Position numbers and translations under genes: made by a program
In this document: piece after piece, positions 27,134-36,178 of the stretch
Layout: the number at the start of each line of letters is the position of its first letter
Position numbering within the stretch: position 1 is the stretch's first letter
The notes under the pieces: model-generated
What the model was told of the DNA's origin: nothing
Databases searched by the model: none
What the model saw: the letters and a program-made list of their open reading frames with translations, nothing else
From: Saccharospirillum mangrovi
Lineage (GTDB): Bacteria > Pseudomonadota > Gammaproteobacteria > Pseudomonadales > Natronospirillaceae
DNA length: 64,000 nucleotides
Reading direction: 5' to 3'
Assembly: GCF_003367315.1 (NCBI RefSeq)
Contig: NZ_CP031415.1
Span: forward strand, 990,001-1,054,000

Positions 27134-27742
27134 ATGTCCGACACCTGGGTCCGGTCCGGTGAACGCTGCGCCCTGTTCCCATTGGAAGCGCTGCTGCTGC
27201 CCGAAGCCACCTTGCCGCTGCAAATATTCGAGCCGCGCTACCTGATGATGGTGTCGCGCTGCATGCGCGAAGACGATGGTTTCGTGGTGCTGATTGGCGA
27301 GCCGGTGCGTGGTCAATCGGTGATAGGTTGCTGGGGCAACATCATCGATTTTGGTCAGCGCGATAACGGCTTGCTCGGCATTACCGTGGCCGGGCGTTGC
27401 CGCGTTCGTGTCAGCGATCTGGATAAAGATGCGACCGGGTTGTGGTGGGGAACAGTGGTTCCGTTGGAAGAAACGGCATCGGAAGTCGCCGCTTTGGCGC
27501 ATTGGCGCGAGCATTTTCAGCCGTTGATGGACGCGTTGCTGGATCATCCGTATCTGGCCGAACAGGTCGGCATCGACATGGAACCGTCGCTCAGCGCGCT
27601 GCATCAGTTGATGACCTGGCTGCCGCTGGAGCGTCGTATGAAACAGCGGTTGCTGGATGCGGACGGTTTGGTCGAGCGCTGTCGGCAACTCGACCGGATG
27701 CTCGCGGAACTGGCGGGCGTGGACGCTCAGCCCAAGGCGTAA
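27134..27742 (+). CDS. LON substrate-binding domain protein
   Basis: 202-residue cytoplasmic protein consisting of a Lon N-terminal-like domain without ATPase or protease domains. It shows CALFPLEALLLPEATLPLQIFEPRYLMMVSRC, split here as FPLEALLLPEA and LQIFEPRYLMMV, which is the domain signature, and GRCRVRV further on. Such stand-alone proteins are common in gammaproteobacteria and their role is unclear. The ATG at 27134 is preferred to a GTG three bases earlier, behind GGGAGG. Its stop overlaps the convergent DedA-PAP2 gene by 16 bp. Confidence 0.85.
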   Translation: MSDTWVRSGERCALFPLEALLLPEATLPLQIFEPRYLMMVSRCMREDDGFVVLIGEPVRGQSVIGCWGNIIDFGQRDNGLLGITVAGRCRVRVSDLDKDATGLWWGTVVPLEETASEVAALAHWREHFQPLMDALLDHPYLAEQVGIDMEPSLSALHQLMTWLPLERRMKQRLLDADGLVERCRQLDRMLAELAGVDAQPKA

Positions 27743-29079
27743 TCCAGCCGCGCCTGCGGCAGCATCAGCACCAGATAAGCCGCAAAGGTCAGCCCGATCA
27801 GCCACCAGAACGCAGCGGTGCCGGCCAGATGAAACCGTTTGGCGGTCAATTGGGCGTATGCCAGCCGACCCAGGGCCGCGCAGAACAGCGCCAGCGCCAG
27901 TCCCGCCAACACATCCGACAGCCAGTGCACGCCCAGCCATACCCGGGAAAACGCCATGCCGAGCATCACGATGCCGGCCGGCAGGTACAGTTGCCAGCGT
28001 TTGTCGGCCGGGCGGCTCTCGTTGGCGATGGCGGCTGCCAAGGCGATGTAGAGCGCAAAGGCGGAGGCGTGACCGGATGGAAACGAATCGCCCGGCGGCA
28101 AGGTGGCAACCCAGGTCGGGCGGGGCACGCTGAAGAAGGATTTGAGTTCAAAAATGCCCCACTGCGCCAAAGCGATGGTGACCACCAGTTGCGTTGGTAG
28201 CCAGTAGAAGCCTTTCAGGAAAAACCAGAACGCGAACATCAGGCCGGTCAGCGCCAGAATTCGTGGATCGCCCAGCAAGGTGTAGGCAACAAACAACGAA
28301 TCGGCCCAGCCGCTGCGCCAGATGGGCACCTGAGCGTTCAACAACGCATCCCAGACCAAGGGTCGTGCCAGAATCAGCCACAGCAGTGCGCTGCCGGCAG
28401 TGACCGCAAGCATGACCGAGGAAAACGGCAACCGTGGCGACAAGCGGTTCAGCCAGGGCCAGCGTTGCAACATCTTCGGGTGCTGTGGGTGCAAATGGTG
28501 GTAGAGCACCATAAAGGCCAGCAAGCCAGCCGTGGCGACCAGGACGGTGACGATCAGGCTGCGTTCGGCCAACGAGCGGTGATGCATGAGCTCCACCAAT
28601 TCACCGGCGATAAACCCAGGCAACATATACGCCGGGGCCCAGGCAATCACCGAGCCAATCGACAAACCGACAAACACCCGTGGCGACATATTCAGCATGC
28701 CGGCAATCAACGGCACGACCGGACGCAGCGGACCAACAAAGCGACCGATCAACACACTGAGCCAACCCCAGCGCCGGAAAAACCATTCACCCTCGGCCAA
28801 CCAGTCGCGGTGGCGTTGCACCCACGCCAAACGGTCCAGTTGATGTTGCAGCCGATAGCCAATAAAGAAACTCGACAGATCACCCAGGCAAGCGCCCAAC
28901 GCCGCCGCCAACAGAACCCACCACAGCGCAATACCGGTGCTTTGTGCCAAGGCGGCAAGGCTGAACAAAAACACCACGCCCGGCACGATGACGCCCACCA
29001 GTGCAAAGGATTCGATAAAAGCAACGACAAAAATGGCGGCCAGAATCAGCCAGGGACTCGCTTGTAACCAAACAGCCAT
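27727..29079 (-). CDS. DedA-family / PAP2 phosphatase fusion membrane protein
   Basis: 450-residue polytopic protein starting at the ATG at 29079 (AAGGAC ribosome site). Residues about 1-200 are a DedA domain, with the ESFALVGVIVPG and RFVGPLRPVVPLIAGMLNM motifs. Residues about 250-430 are a PAP2 phosphatase with all three motifs: KSFFSVPRP, PSGHAS and SRVWLGVHWLSD. DedA proteins move undecaprenyl phosphate across the inner membrane and PAP2 enzymes dephosphorylate undecaprenyl pyrophosphate. The fusion therefore suggests coupled recycling of the carrier lipid; that is inference. It converges on the LON gene with a 16-bp overlap. Confidence 0.88.
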   Translation of the reverse strand: MAVWLQASPWLILAAIFVVAFIESFALVGVIVPGVVFLFSLAALAQSTGIALWWVLLAAALGACLGDLSSFFIGYRLQHQLDRLAWVQRHRDWLAEGEWFFRRWGWLSVLIGRFVGPLRPVVPLIAGMLNMSPRVFVGLSIGSVIAWAPAYMLPGFIAGELVELMHHRSLAERSLIVTVLVATAGLLAFMVLYHHLHPQHPKMLQRWPWLNRLSPRLPFSSVMLAVTAGSALLWLILARPLVWDALLNAQVPIWRSGWADSLFVAYTLLGDPRILALTGLMFAFWFFLKGFYWLPTQLVVTIALAQWGIFELKSFFSVPRPTWVATLPPGDSFPSGHASAFALYIALAAAIANESRPADKRWQLYLPAGIVMLGMAFSRVWLGVHWLSDVLAGLALALFCAALGRLAYAQLTAKRFHLAGTAAFWWLIGLTFAAYLVLMLPQARLDYALG

Positions 29080-29186
29080 GGGCGTCCTTAAACGTAATGA
29101 TGGTGCGAATGGGTTAACGGAGCCGACAAAGATAATCGGCGTAGACCAGACCCGGACCCTGTGGTGACACTCCTTGAGCCTAGCTT

Positions 29187-29207
29187 GCCCGGGTGGTGAT
29201 TGGGTGG
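29187..29207. repeat. Exact 21-bp repeat, copy 2 (upstream of proA)
   Basis: Identical over 21 bp to 15170-15190 in the coaE 3' end. Here it is intergenic and ends 10 bp before a TATAAT hexamer (29218-29223), so it covers the -35 position of any promoter using that hexamer. Confidence 0.8.
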
Positions 29208-29217
29208 CTCTAGTCGC

Positions 29218-29312
29218 TATAATGACGGCATTCTTAGTCGGGACTGTCAAGAGCGCAAGGCGCTCATCGGTCCGGGGCTGTCAGCCTGAAATGACACGGC
29301 AAATCGCCCGAC
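29218..29312 (+). promoter_or_regulatory. proA: TATAAT box and structured proA leader
   Basis: A perfect TATAAT (29218-29223) lies 124 bp before the proA ATG but has no good -35 hexamer 17 bp upstream. The following leader can fold. GAGCGC/GCGCTC (29251-29256/29260-29265) lies within GGAC/GTCC (29241-29244/29270-29273). GTCG/CGAC (29237-29240/29309-29312) closes the whole. TGACA (29292-29296) can pair with either of two TGTCA copies (29245-29249 or 29279-29283). No known riboswitch was recognised. Confidence 0.4.
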
Positions 29313-29346
29313 GACAATCACAGCGAGACGACCAGAGATTGCTCCA

Positions 29347-30600
29347 ATGAATGTCACTGATTACATGCACGACTTAGGTCGCGCCGCCCGTTCTGCCGCC
29401 ACCGCCTTGGCGCGTGCCAATACCGGCACCAAAAACCGGGCGTTGCTGGCTACTGCTGAGGCGATTGCGCAGCAGCGACCGGCGCTGCAACGGGCCAATC
29501 AGGCGGACTTGGCGGCCGGTCGTGAACGCGGCCTGGATGCTGCCATGCTGGACCGCCTGGAACTGACCGATGCGCGCGTGAACGCCATGATTGAAGGTTT
29601 GCATCAGGTGGCGGCGCTGGCCGATCCGGTCGGTGGCATTACCGATTTGAATTTCCGCCCGTCGGGTATTCAGGTTGGCAAGATGCGCGTGCCGCTGGGC
29701 GTGATCGGCATCATTTATGAGTCGCGTCCTAATGTGACCATTGAAGCGGCCAGTCTGTGCATCAAGTCCGGCAACGCGGTGATATTGCGCGGCGGCAGCG
29801 AAGCCATTCAATCCAATCAGGCGCTGGCCGCGTGCATTCGCACTGGTCTGGCGGCGGCCGGTTTGCCCGAAGCGGTGGTGCAGGTGGTCGAGACAACCGA
29901 CCGCGCCGCCGTTGGCGAATTGATCGCCATGCCTGAGCTTGTCGACGTTATCGTACCGCGCGGCGGCAAGGGTCTGATCGAACGCATCAGCCGCGACGCC
30001 CGCGTGCCGGTGATCAAACATCTGGACGGCATCTGCCACGTGTACATCGACGACGACGCCGATGCGACCAAGGCAATGAACATCGCCATCAACGCCAAGA
30101 CGCATCGCTATGGCGTCTGCAACGCCATGGAAACCTTGCTGGTGGCTCAATCGCGTGCCGAAGAATTGCTGCCACAACTGGCTGCCGCCTTCACTGAACG
30201 CGGTGTCGAGTTGCGCGGCTGCGAACGCACTCAGGCATTGATCGATTGCAACGCCGCCAGCGAGGAAGATTGGACCACTGAATATCTGGGTCCGATTCTG
30301 TCGATCCGCGTGGTTGCCGGTCTGGATGAAGCCATTGAGCACATCAACACCTATTCCAGCCAGCACACCGACAGCATCGTCACCGAGAACTACACCCGTG
30401 GTCGTCGTTTCCTGACCGAAGTGGATTCGGCGTCGGTAATGATTAACGCATCTACCCGTTTTGCCGACGGCTTTGAATTCGGCCTGGGCGCGGAAATCGG
30501 CATTTCCACCGATAAGATTCACGCCCGGGGCCCGGTTGGTCTGGAAGGTTTGACCTCGCAGAAATACATCGTGCTTGGAGACGGCCAGATCCGTGAGTAA
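29347..30600 (+). CDS. proA: Gamma-glutamyl phosphate reductase
   Basis: NADPH-dependent second step of proline synthesis. The 417-residue product has the aldehyde-dehydrogenase fold. [18 protein letters not shown] and the catalytic cysteine in [14 protein letters not shown] are seen, followed by [12 protein letters not shown] and the C-terminal [16 protein letters not shown]-like end ([10 protein letters not shown]). The ATG follows a leader of over 100 nt. proB is not adjacent. Its end overlaps the GTG start of nadD by 8 bp, as in the conserved proA-nadD order. Confidence 0.97.
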   Translation: MNVTDYMHDLGRAARSAATALARANTGTKNRALLATAEAIAQQRPALQRANQADLAAGRERGLDAAMLDRLELTDARVNAMIEGLHQVAALADPVGGITDLNFRPSGIQVGKMRVPLGVIGIIYESRPNVTIEAASLCIKSGNAVILRGGSEAIQSNQALAACIRTGLAAAGLPEAVVQVVETTDRAAVGELIAMPELVDVIVPRGGKGLIERISRDARVPVIKHLDGICHVYIDDDADATKAMNIAINAKTHRYGVCNAMETLLVAQSRAEELLPQLAAAFTERGVELRGCERTQALIDCNAASEEDWTTEYLGPILSIRVVAGLDEAIEHINTYSSQHTDSIVTENYTRGRRFLTEVDSASVMINASTRFADGFEFGLGAEIGISTDKIHARGPVGLEGLTSQKYIVLGDGQIRE

Positions 30601-31225
30601 TCCGCTCATGGCCGTGTTCGGCGGCACCTTCGATCCCTTTCATCGCACTCACGAATGGCTGTGCCAAACCGTTCTGGCGAACCCTGAGGTTCGCCAGTTG
30701 CGGTTGGTGCCTTGCCAATTACCGGCGTTGAAGGCCGCGGCGCAGGCGTCGCCGGAGGATCGCCTGGCGATGTTGCAGGCCTGGGCCCAGACGCAGGACG
30801 AAGCCGACCGGCTGGTGATTGATCGCCGTGAACTGGACCGCCCCGGCCCGAGTTACAGCCGCGATACGCTGACGGCATTGCAACAGGAATACCCAAACTG
30901 GCGCCGCGTTTTCGTGATGGGCGCCGACGCCTTCGCATCGCTGGCACGTTGGGATGGCGTAGACGACCTGATCCGCTGCTCGCACTTTTGGGTGTTCCCT
31001 CGCGGTAATGATCCGATTACTGTTCCGGCCCTGCCATTGCGACAGGTCGAACACTTATCGCAGCTGGATTTAACCGGCGGAGCCTGGCTGGCTGGCCCGG
31101 CGACCGGTTCGGACTTATCCTCCACCAGCCTGCGCCGCGGCCGTCTGGATTGGCAGGCGGAATTGCCGGCGCCCATTTATCACTACATCAAGACGGCTGG
31201 TCTGTACCGGCCGAGCTTTCATTGA
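30593..31225 (+). CDS. nadD: Nicotinate-mononucleotide adenylyltransferase
   Basis: Makes deamido-NAD from nicotinate mononucleotide and ATP. I take the GTG at 30593 (210 residues, opening [17 protein letters not shown]), which gives the usual eight residues before the GGTFDP nucleotide loop. The ATG at 30608 is a possible shorter start. The family histidine motif reads FHRTH rather than the common VHxGH. The C-terminal SSTSLRRGR matches the ISSTxIR ATP-site motif. Confidence 0.94.
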   Translation: MSNPLMAVFGGTFDPFHRTHEWLCQTVLANPEVRQLRLVPCQLPALKAAAQASPEDRLAMLQAWAQTQDEADRLVIDRRELDRPGPSYSRDTLTALQQEYPNWRRVFVMGADAFASLARWDGVDDLIRCSHFWVFPRGNDPITVPALPLRQVEHLSQLDLTGGAWLAGPATGSDLSSTSLRRGRLDWQAELPAPIYHYIKTAGLYRPSFH

Positions 31226-31266
31226 ATCAAGAGCCCTCCTGTGGAGGTCGCAACCTGGAAAACCGA

Positions 31267-31644
31267 ATGACCGATAGCAAAACCGCCAATGCCCAACCTG
31301 CCGGCTTGACTGAGGCCGTGATCGAAGCCCTGGAAGACATCAAGGCGCAAGACGTTCAGGTGATCGATGTCACCGATAAAACCTCCTTGATGGACACCCT
31401 GGTAGTTGCCTCCGGTACCTCGCGGCGGCATCTGTCGGCGGTGGTCAATTCCGTCGCCGAAGATTTGAAAAAGAAAGGCTTTATCGCCCGCGCCCAGGAA
31501 GGCAGCGGCGCCGGTTCGGATTGGGTGTTGCTCGATTTCACGGATCTCGTGCTGCACGTCATGTTGCCGGAAACCCGCGCTTATTATGATCTGGAACGAC
31601 TCTGGTCCGGCGCCGGCCCCATGGGTTCCGAAGCGATCGAATAA
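31267..31644 (+). CDS. rsfS: Ribosomal silencing factor RsfS
   Basis: Binds uL14 and blocks subunit joining under starvation. From the ATG at 31267 the product is 125 residues with a poorly conserved N-terminal extension of about 15 residues. The core [47 protein letters not shown] and [19 protein letters not shown] is typical. Its TAA shares one base with the rlmH ATG. No strong ribosome site is visible, so the precise start is less certain. Confidence 0.93.
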   Translation: MTDSKTANAQPAGLTEAVIEALEDIKAQDVQVIDVTDKTSLMDTLVVASGTSRRHLSAVVNSVAEDLKKKGFIARAQEGSGAGSDWVLLDFTDLVLHVMLPETRAYYDLERLWSGAGPMGSEAIE

Positions 31645-32111
31645 TGAAGCTGCGTGTGCTCGCGGTCGGGCAAAAAATGCCGGCCTGGGTTAAAGACGGT
31701 GTGGCCGAATACGATAAGCGATTACCCGCCGAAATGCCGCTGGAATGGGTGGAGTTACCGCTCGGTCAGCGCGCGAAAAATCGTCCGATTGAACAGGCCA
31801 TTGCCCAAGAAGGCGATGCCATGCTGGCAGCCATTCGTGCGGATGATAAAGTGATCGCCCTGGCCGTCGATGGTAAAGCCTGGTCCACGCCGGAACTCGC
31901 CCGTCAGTTGGAAAACTGGTGGCTCGAAGGGCGTGACATCAGCTTGCTGATTGGCGGTCCGGATGGCCTGGACGCCCGTTGTCTGGCGCGTGCCGACCAG
32001 CGCTGGTCGTTGTCGGCGTTAACCCTGCCGCACCCCTTGGTGCGCGTACTGCTCGCGGAACAGTTGTATCGTGCCTGGACCATTACCCGTAACCACCCTT
32101 ACCATAAGTGA
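31644..32111 (+). CDS. rlmH: 23S rRNA pseudouridine-1915 N3-methyltransferase
   Basis: SPOUT methyltransferase acting on helix 69 of 23S rRNA. The 155-residue product has the trefoil-knot SAM site [13 protein letters not shown] and ends with the diagnostic [20 protein letters not shown]. It is coupled to rsfS by a 1-bp stop/start overlap and followed by mrdA, the standard gammaproteobacterial order. Confidence 0.97.
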   Translation: MKLRVLAVGQKMPAWVKDGVAEYDKRLPAEMPLEWVELPLGQRAKNRPIEQAIAQEGDAMLAAIRADDKVIALAVDGKAWSTPELARQLENWWLEGRDISLLIGGPDGLDARCLARADQRWSLSALTLPHPLVRVLLAEQLYRAWTITRNHPYHK

Positions 32112-32157
32112 CCCGATTTTCAGCGGACCTTTTGGCTGTCATGAGTAATTGCCGCCC

Positions 32158-34005
32158 ATGTTGAATACGTCGCTCGACAACCGCGAACAGGAACGGCGGT
32201 TGTTTTTAAACAGGATGACGGCGGCAGCGGTTTTCGTCTGTCTGATGCTGTTGATCCTGGTCGCCCGGCTGTTTTATTTACAGATCATCGAAAACGAACA
32301 GCACGTCGCCCGCTCGGAAAATAACCGTCTCGAAGTGCTGCCAATCGCGCCAACGCGTGGGTTAATTTATGACCGCAATGGCGATTTGCTGGCCCGCAAC
32401 CAACCCAGTTACACCCTCAGTGTGGTGGTGGAACGTGCTCAGAATGTCGACGCGCTGATCGAAGAAGTCAGCACCATGGTCGACATCTCCGATGAGCAGA
32501 AAGAACGCTTTTTCCAGCGCTTGAAATCCTACCGGCGTCCGTTCGAACCCATTCCTTTAAAACTCAATTTGAATGAACGCGAAATTGCGATTCTGGCGGC
32601 CAATCGCGTGTTTCTTGAAGGCGTTCAGGTGCAGGCGGAATTGATTCGACATTACCCTTATGGCGATACCTTTGCGCACGTTTTGGGTTACGTCGGCCGC
32701 ATCAATGAAGAAGAATTGCGCTCGGTCGATTTGGGGCGCTACGCCGGTACGCGTTACATCGGCAAGCAGGGTGTGGAGCGACAATACGAATCGGCCTTGC
32801 TGGGCTCGCCCGGTTTTCAACGCGTGGAAACCAACGCACGCGGACGCATCATCAGCGTCATGGAACGGCAGCCGCCGCAACCGGGCGCTAACCTGCATCT
32901 GTATCTCGACCGCCGATTGCAGCAAAAGGCTGTTGAATTGCTGGGTGACCGGCGCGGTGCCATCGTCGCCATCGAACCGGAAACCGGTGGCATTCTGGCA
33001 ATGGTCAGCCAGCCCGGTTTCAACCCCAATCTGTATGTTTCGGGTTTCCCGCTGGAGTTGTACAACCAACTGCGCGATTCACCTGACAAACCGTTTTTGA
33101 ACCGCGCTATTCGCGGTCAGTATCCGGCTGCTTCTACTATCAAACCCTTTATCGGCATTGCGGGAGTGGATCAGGGTTTTGTTACTTGGGATTACACCAT
33201 CAACGACCGCGGTTGGTTCCAGTTACCCAATGACGATCGCATCTACCGCGACTGGCTTCGTGGCGGCCACGGTGAAGTGAATATGACCACCGCCATCGCG
33301 CAATCCTGTGACGTCTATTTCTACGAGCTTGCTTACAAAATGAAGCTCGAATCCATCCACGATACGCTGGATCAATTTGGTTTCGGCCGCGTCACCGCCG
33401 CCGACGTGTACAACTCAGAACCTGGCATCAATCCAACGCGCGACTGGAAGAAAAACCGCCACGGTTTTGCCTGGTACGCAGGTGACACCGTTAACCTCAG
33501 TATCGGTCAGGGTTATATGTTGACCACGCCAATGCAGTTGGCCATTGCTACGGCCGTTATGGCGAATAAAGGGCATTGGGTCACGCCCCGTTTGTTGCGC
33601 TACAGCAACGACAATCAGTTGATGGACAATATTCCTGAACCACCCGCTGACATCGAATTAAACGATCCCACCAACTGGGATCGCATGCATCAGGCTATGC
33701 ACGAAGTGGTACAAAGTAACCGCGGTACAGCCCGGGGTTCGGGCTTGAGCGCCAGCTACGACTGGGCCGGCAAATCCGGTACTGCTCAGGTGATTGCGAT
33801 TGAGCGTGACGACGACGGTAACCCCATCGAAGACGTGCCGGAACGCTTCCAGGATCATGCCTGGTTTAACGCATTTGCGCCCTTGGAAAACCCCAAAATT
33901 GCCGTCGCAGTGTTGGTTGAAAACGGCGGTGGCGGCAGTGGTGTCGCCGCGCCCATCGTGCGGCAGTTGTTTGATTATTATCTCGGACTGGAGTCGAACT
34001 CATGA
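32158..34005 (+). CDS. mrdA: Penicillin-binding protein 2 (elongation transpeptidase)
   Basis: Class B PBP that cross-links side-wall peptidoglycan with RodA. From the ATG at 32158 the product is 615 residues; a TTG at 32149 is an alternative. One membrane span lies near residues 19-40. The PBP dimerisation domain (ARNQPSYTLSV, RHYPYGDTFAHVLGYVG) precedes the transpeptidase. The transpeptidase has the active-site serine in AASTIKPF, the SCD motif in QSCDVYFYE, and KSGTAQV. Its stop overlaps the rodA start by 4 bp. Confidence 0.96.
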   Translation: MLNTSLDNREQERRLFLNRMTAAAVFVCLMLLILVARLFYLQIIENEQHVARSENNRLEVLPIAPTRGLIYDRNGDLLARNQPSYTLSVVVERAQNVDALIEEVSTMVDISDEQKERFFQRLKSYRRPFEPIPLKLNLNEREIAILAANRVFLEGVQVQAELIRHYPYGDTFAHVLGYVGRINEEELRSVDLGRYAGTRYIGKQGVERQYESALLGSPGFQRVETNARGRIISVMERQPPQPGANLHLYLDRRLQQKAVELLGDRRGAIVAIEPETGGILAMVSQPGFNPNLYVSGFPLELYNQLRDSPDKPFLNRAIRGQYPAASTIKPFIGIAGVDQGFVTWDYTINDRGWFQLPNDDRIYRDWLRGGHGEVNMTTAIAQSCDVYFYELAYKMKLESIHDTLDQFGFGRVTAADVYNSEPGINPTRDWKKNRHGFAWYAGDTVNLSIGQGYMLTTPMQLAIATAVMANKGHWVTPRLLRYSNDNQLMDNIPEPPADIELNDPTNWDRMHQAMHEVVQSNRGTARGSGLSASYDWAGKSGTAQVIAIERDDDGNPIEDVPERFQDHAWFNAFAPLENPKIAVAVLVENGGGGSGVAAPIVRQLFDYYLGLESNS

Positions 34006-35132
34006 GCTTAATGGATTCCGTTCGACTGAGTCCTGACCATCGTATGGATCGGCCGCGCAGCCTGTGGTTGCGCGTGCATCTGGACCCGTATTTGTTCTTT
34101 GGTTTGTTGCTGATTTGTGGTTGTGGACTGTTCATTCTGTTCAGTGCCACAGGCGGTAATTGGAACGTCGTATTACGCCAGATGGTACGCCTGGCCGTTG
34201 GCTTTGGTGTGCTCTTTGTTGTGGCGCAATTCGACCCGAATTTTTTCCAGCGTTGGAGCCTGGGTTTGTTCCTGGTCGGCGTTGCGTTGCTGGCTGCTGT
34301 GCCGGTATTGGGCACTCACGCCATGGGCGCGCAGCGCTGGCTGACGATTCCGGGTCTGTTTCGATTCCAGCCGGCTGAAATTATGAAATTGGCGTTGCCG
34401 ATCATGTTGGCCTGGTATTTATCGCGGTACGGCGTGCCACCTAAATATCGGCATTTGTTTGTCTCGGTCATTCTGTTGGCGACGCCGGTGGTGTTGATCG
34501 TCGAGCAGCCCGATTTGGGGACGGCGTTGTTGATTGCCGCCTCCGGTGTGTTTGTGATTTTTCTTGCCGGCTTGAGCTGGAAATTGATTCTGGCGCTGAC
34601 CACCTTATCGATTGGCATGATGCCGGTGTTGTGGATCTACGTGATGCGCGACTATCAGCGCCAACGCGTACTGACGTTATTCAATCCAGAGTCCGATCCA
34701 CTCGGTGCCGGCTGGAATACGATTCAGTCGATTACCGCCATCGGTTCCGGTGGCTTGCAGGGCAAAGGCTACATGCTTGGCACTCAATCGCAGTTGGATT
34801 TTCTTCCGGAAAGTCATACCGATTTTATTGTTGCGGTGCTCGGCGAAGAATTGGGTTTTGTCGGCATGTTGTTGTTGCTGGCGGCCTACGTTTGGGTGTT
34901 GATGCGCGGCATGCTGATTGCCGTGCGCGGCCGCGATAATTTCTGTCGATTATTGGCCGGCAGTTTGACGCTGACGTTCTTTATTTACGTCTTTGTAAAT
35001 GTCGGCATGGTCTGCGGCATCCTCCCAGTGGTCGGTGTACCCTTGCCGCTGGTGAGTTACGGGGGTACCTCCATCGTAACGCTCCTGGCCGGGTTCGGTG
35101 TGTTGATGTCGATCAGCACCCATCCACGTTAG
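34002..35132 (+). CDS. mrdB: Peptidoglycan glycosyltransferase RodA
   Basis: SEDS-family polymerase of side-wall synthesis and partner of PBP2. The 376-residue polytopic product has GAQRWLTIPGLFRFQPAEIMK, split here as AQRWLTIPG and FQPAEIMK, then EQPDLGTALL and GWNTIQSITAIGSGG. LPESHTDFI and the C-terminal GVPLPLVSYGGTS complete the SEDS pattern. Its tight coupling to mrdA distinguishes it from FtsW at 469-1659. Confidence 0.96.
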   Translation: MSLMDSVRLSPDHRMDRPRSLWLRVHLDPYLFFGLLLICGCGLFILFSATGGNWNVVLRQMVRLAVGFGVLFVVAQFDPNFFQRWSLGLFLVGVALLAAVPVLGTHAMGAQRWLTIPGLFRFQPAEIMKLALPIMLAWYLSRYGVPPKYRHLFVSVILLATPVVLIVEQPDLGTALLIAASGVFVIFLAGLSWKLILALTTLSIGMMPVLWIYVMRDYQRQRVLTLFNPESDPLGAGWNTIQSITAIGSGGLQGKGYMLGTQSQLDFLPESHTDFIVAVLGEELGFVGMLLLLAAYVWVLMRGMLIAVRGRDNFCRLLAGSLTLTFFIYVFVNVGMVCGILPVVGVPLPLVSYGGTSIVTLLAGFGVLMSISTHPR

Positions 35133-35179
35133 CTGAACGCTCCGCCAGCGGCGGGGCCCGACCAGAAGAAGGAAGACCG

Positions 35180-36178
35180 ATGTCCAGAGTTGTCTGCCAT
35201 TTGCTGTTGATGGGCGTGTGCGCCGGTTCAACAGCCCAGGCCAACAGTCTGATCGACCATCCACTCAGTCGCAGTGTTATCGATGCATTGGTGACTGAAC
35301 ACAGCTTCGATCGCAGTGAAATGGAAGCGCTCTTTGCCGAAGGTGAATACCTGGAACGCAACGTTGAGTCGCTGGCCAATCCGGCCGAACGCACCCAGTC
35401 TTACCATCAATATCGCCCCATGTTTATTTCCGACGCCATGATCGAAAACGGTCGTCGGTTTATGGACGAGCAGGCGCAATGGTTGGATAAAGCCGAAGAG
35501 CGCACTGGCGTGGCGCCGGAAGTGATTGCAGCCATTATCGGCGTGGAAACCCGCTACGGTGGTTTTCTGGGTCAGCACCGCACCTTTGATGCGTTAGGCA
35601 CTTTGGCTGTAACCGAAGGTCGGCGTGCCAATTATTTTCAGCGTGAATTGATCAACTTTATGGGCATCAGCCGCGATCAGGGTTTTGCGCCGCGTTCGGT
35701 GAATGGCTCCTACGCCGGTGCCATGGGCTATCCGCAATTTATGCCGTCCAGTTATCTCGCTTATGCAATTGATCTGGATGAAGACGGCGATATTGATATC
35801 TGGAATGACCCCATCGATGCCATCGGTTCGGTCGCTAATTATCTGGGTCAGCACGGTTGGCGACGCGGTCAATTGGTGGCAACCCGGGCGCACGTCAGTG
35901 GCGATTATCTGAGCGTCAAACTCAACAGTTTTGATCGCGATCAGGATTTGATCGACGTCCGCGCCAAAGGCTGGGAACCGGTTCAGGCATTGAGCGATGA
36001 TGCCCAGGTTCATCCGATTCGGCTGGACGGAGAATTGGGCGCTGAATTCTGGCTGGGCTATCGCAATTTCTGGGCGATTTCACGCTACAATCGCTCCATC
36101 GTTTACAGCATGGCGGTGTATCAATTGTCGGAAGAATTACGCACAGCGGTGCAATCGGCGCGTGAGGGCGCGCAGTAA
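35180..36178 (+). CDS. mltB: Lytic murein transglycosylase B
   Basis: Cleaves glycan strands with formation of 1,6-anhydromuramyl ends. The 332-residue product has a signal peptide of about 21 residues ending AQA, and no lipobox, so it is likely soluble periplasmic (SltB-like) rather than a lipoprotein like E. coli MltB. The catalytic glutamate is in IIGVETRYGG. RSVNGSYAGAMGYPQFMPSSY and AIDLDEDGDIDIW are family segments. The AGAAGG ribosome site is good. Its stop shares a base with the rlpA start. Confidence 0.93.
   Translation: MSRVVCHLLLMGVCAGSTAQANSLIDHPLSRSVIDALVTEHSFDRSEMEALFAEGEYLERNVESLANPAERTQSYHQYRPMFISDAMIENGRRFMDEQAQWLDKAEERTGVAPEVIAAIIGVETRYGGFLGQHRTFDALGTLAVTEGRRANYFQRELINFMGISRDQGFAPRSVNGSYAGAMGYPQFMPSSYLAYAIDLDEDGDIDIWNDPIDAIGSVANYLGQHGWRRGQLVATRAHVSGDYLSVKLNSFDRDQDLIDVRAKGWEPVQALSDDAQVHPIRLDGELGAEFWLGYRNFWAISRYNRSIVYSMAVYQLSEELRTAVQSAREGAQ

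Noticed and set aside
29374-30627. 417-codon minus-strand frame opposite proA
   Set aside because: Same length as proA but the translation is low-complexity (Gly/Gln/His/Arg-rich), as expected for a shadow; proA is complete.
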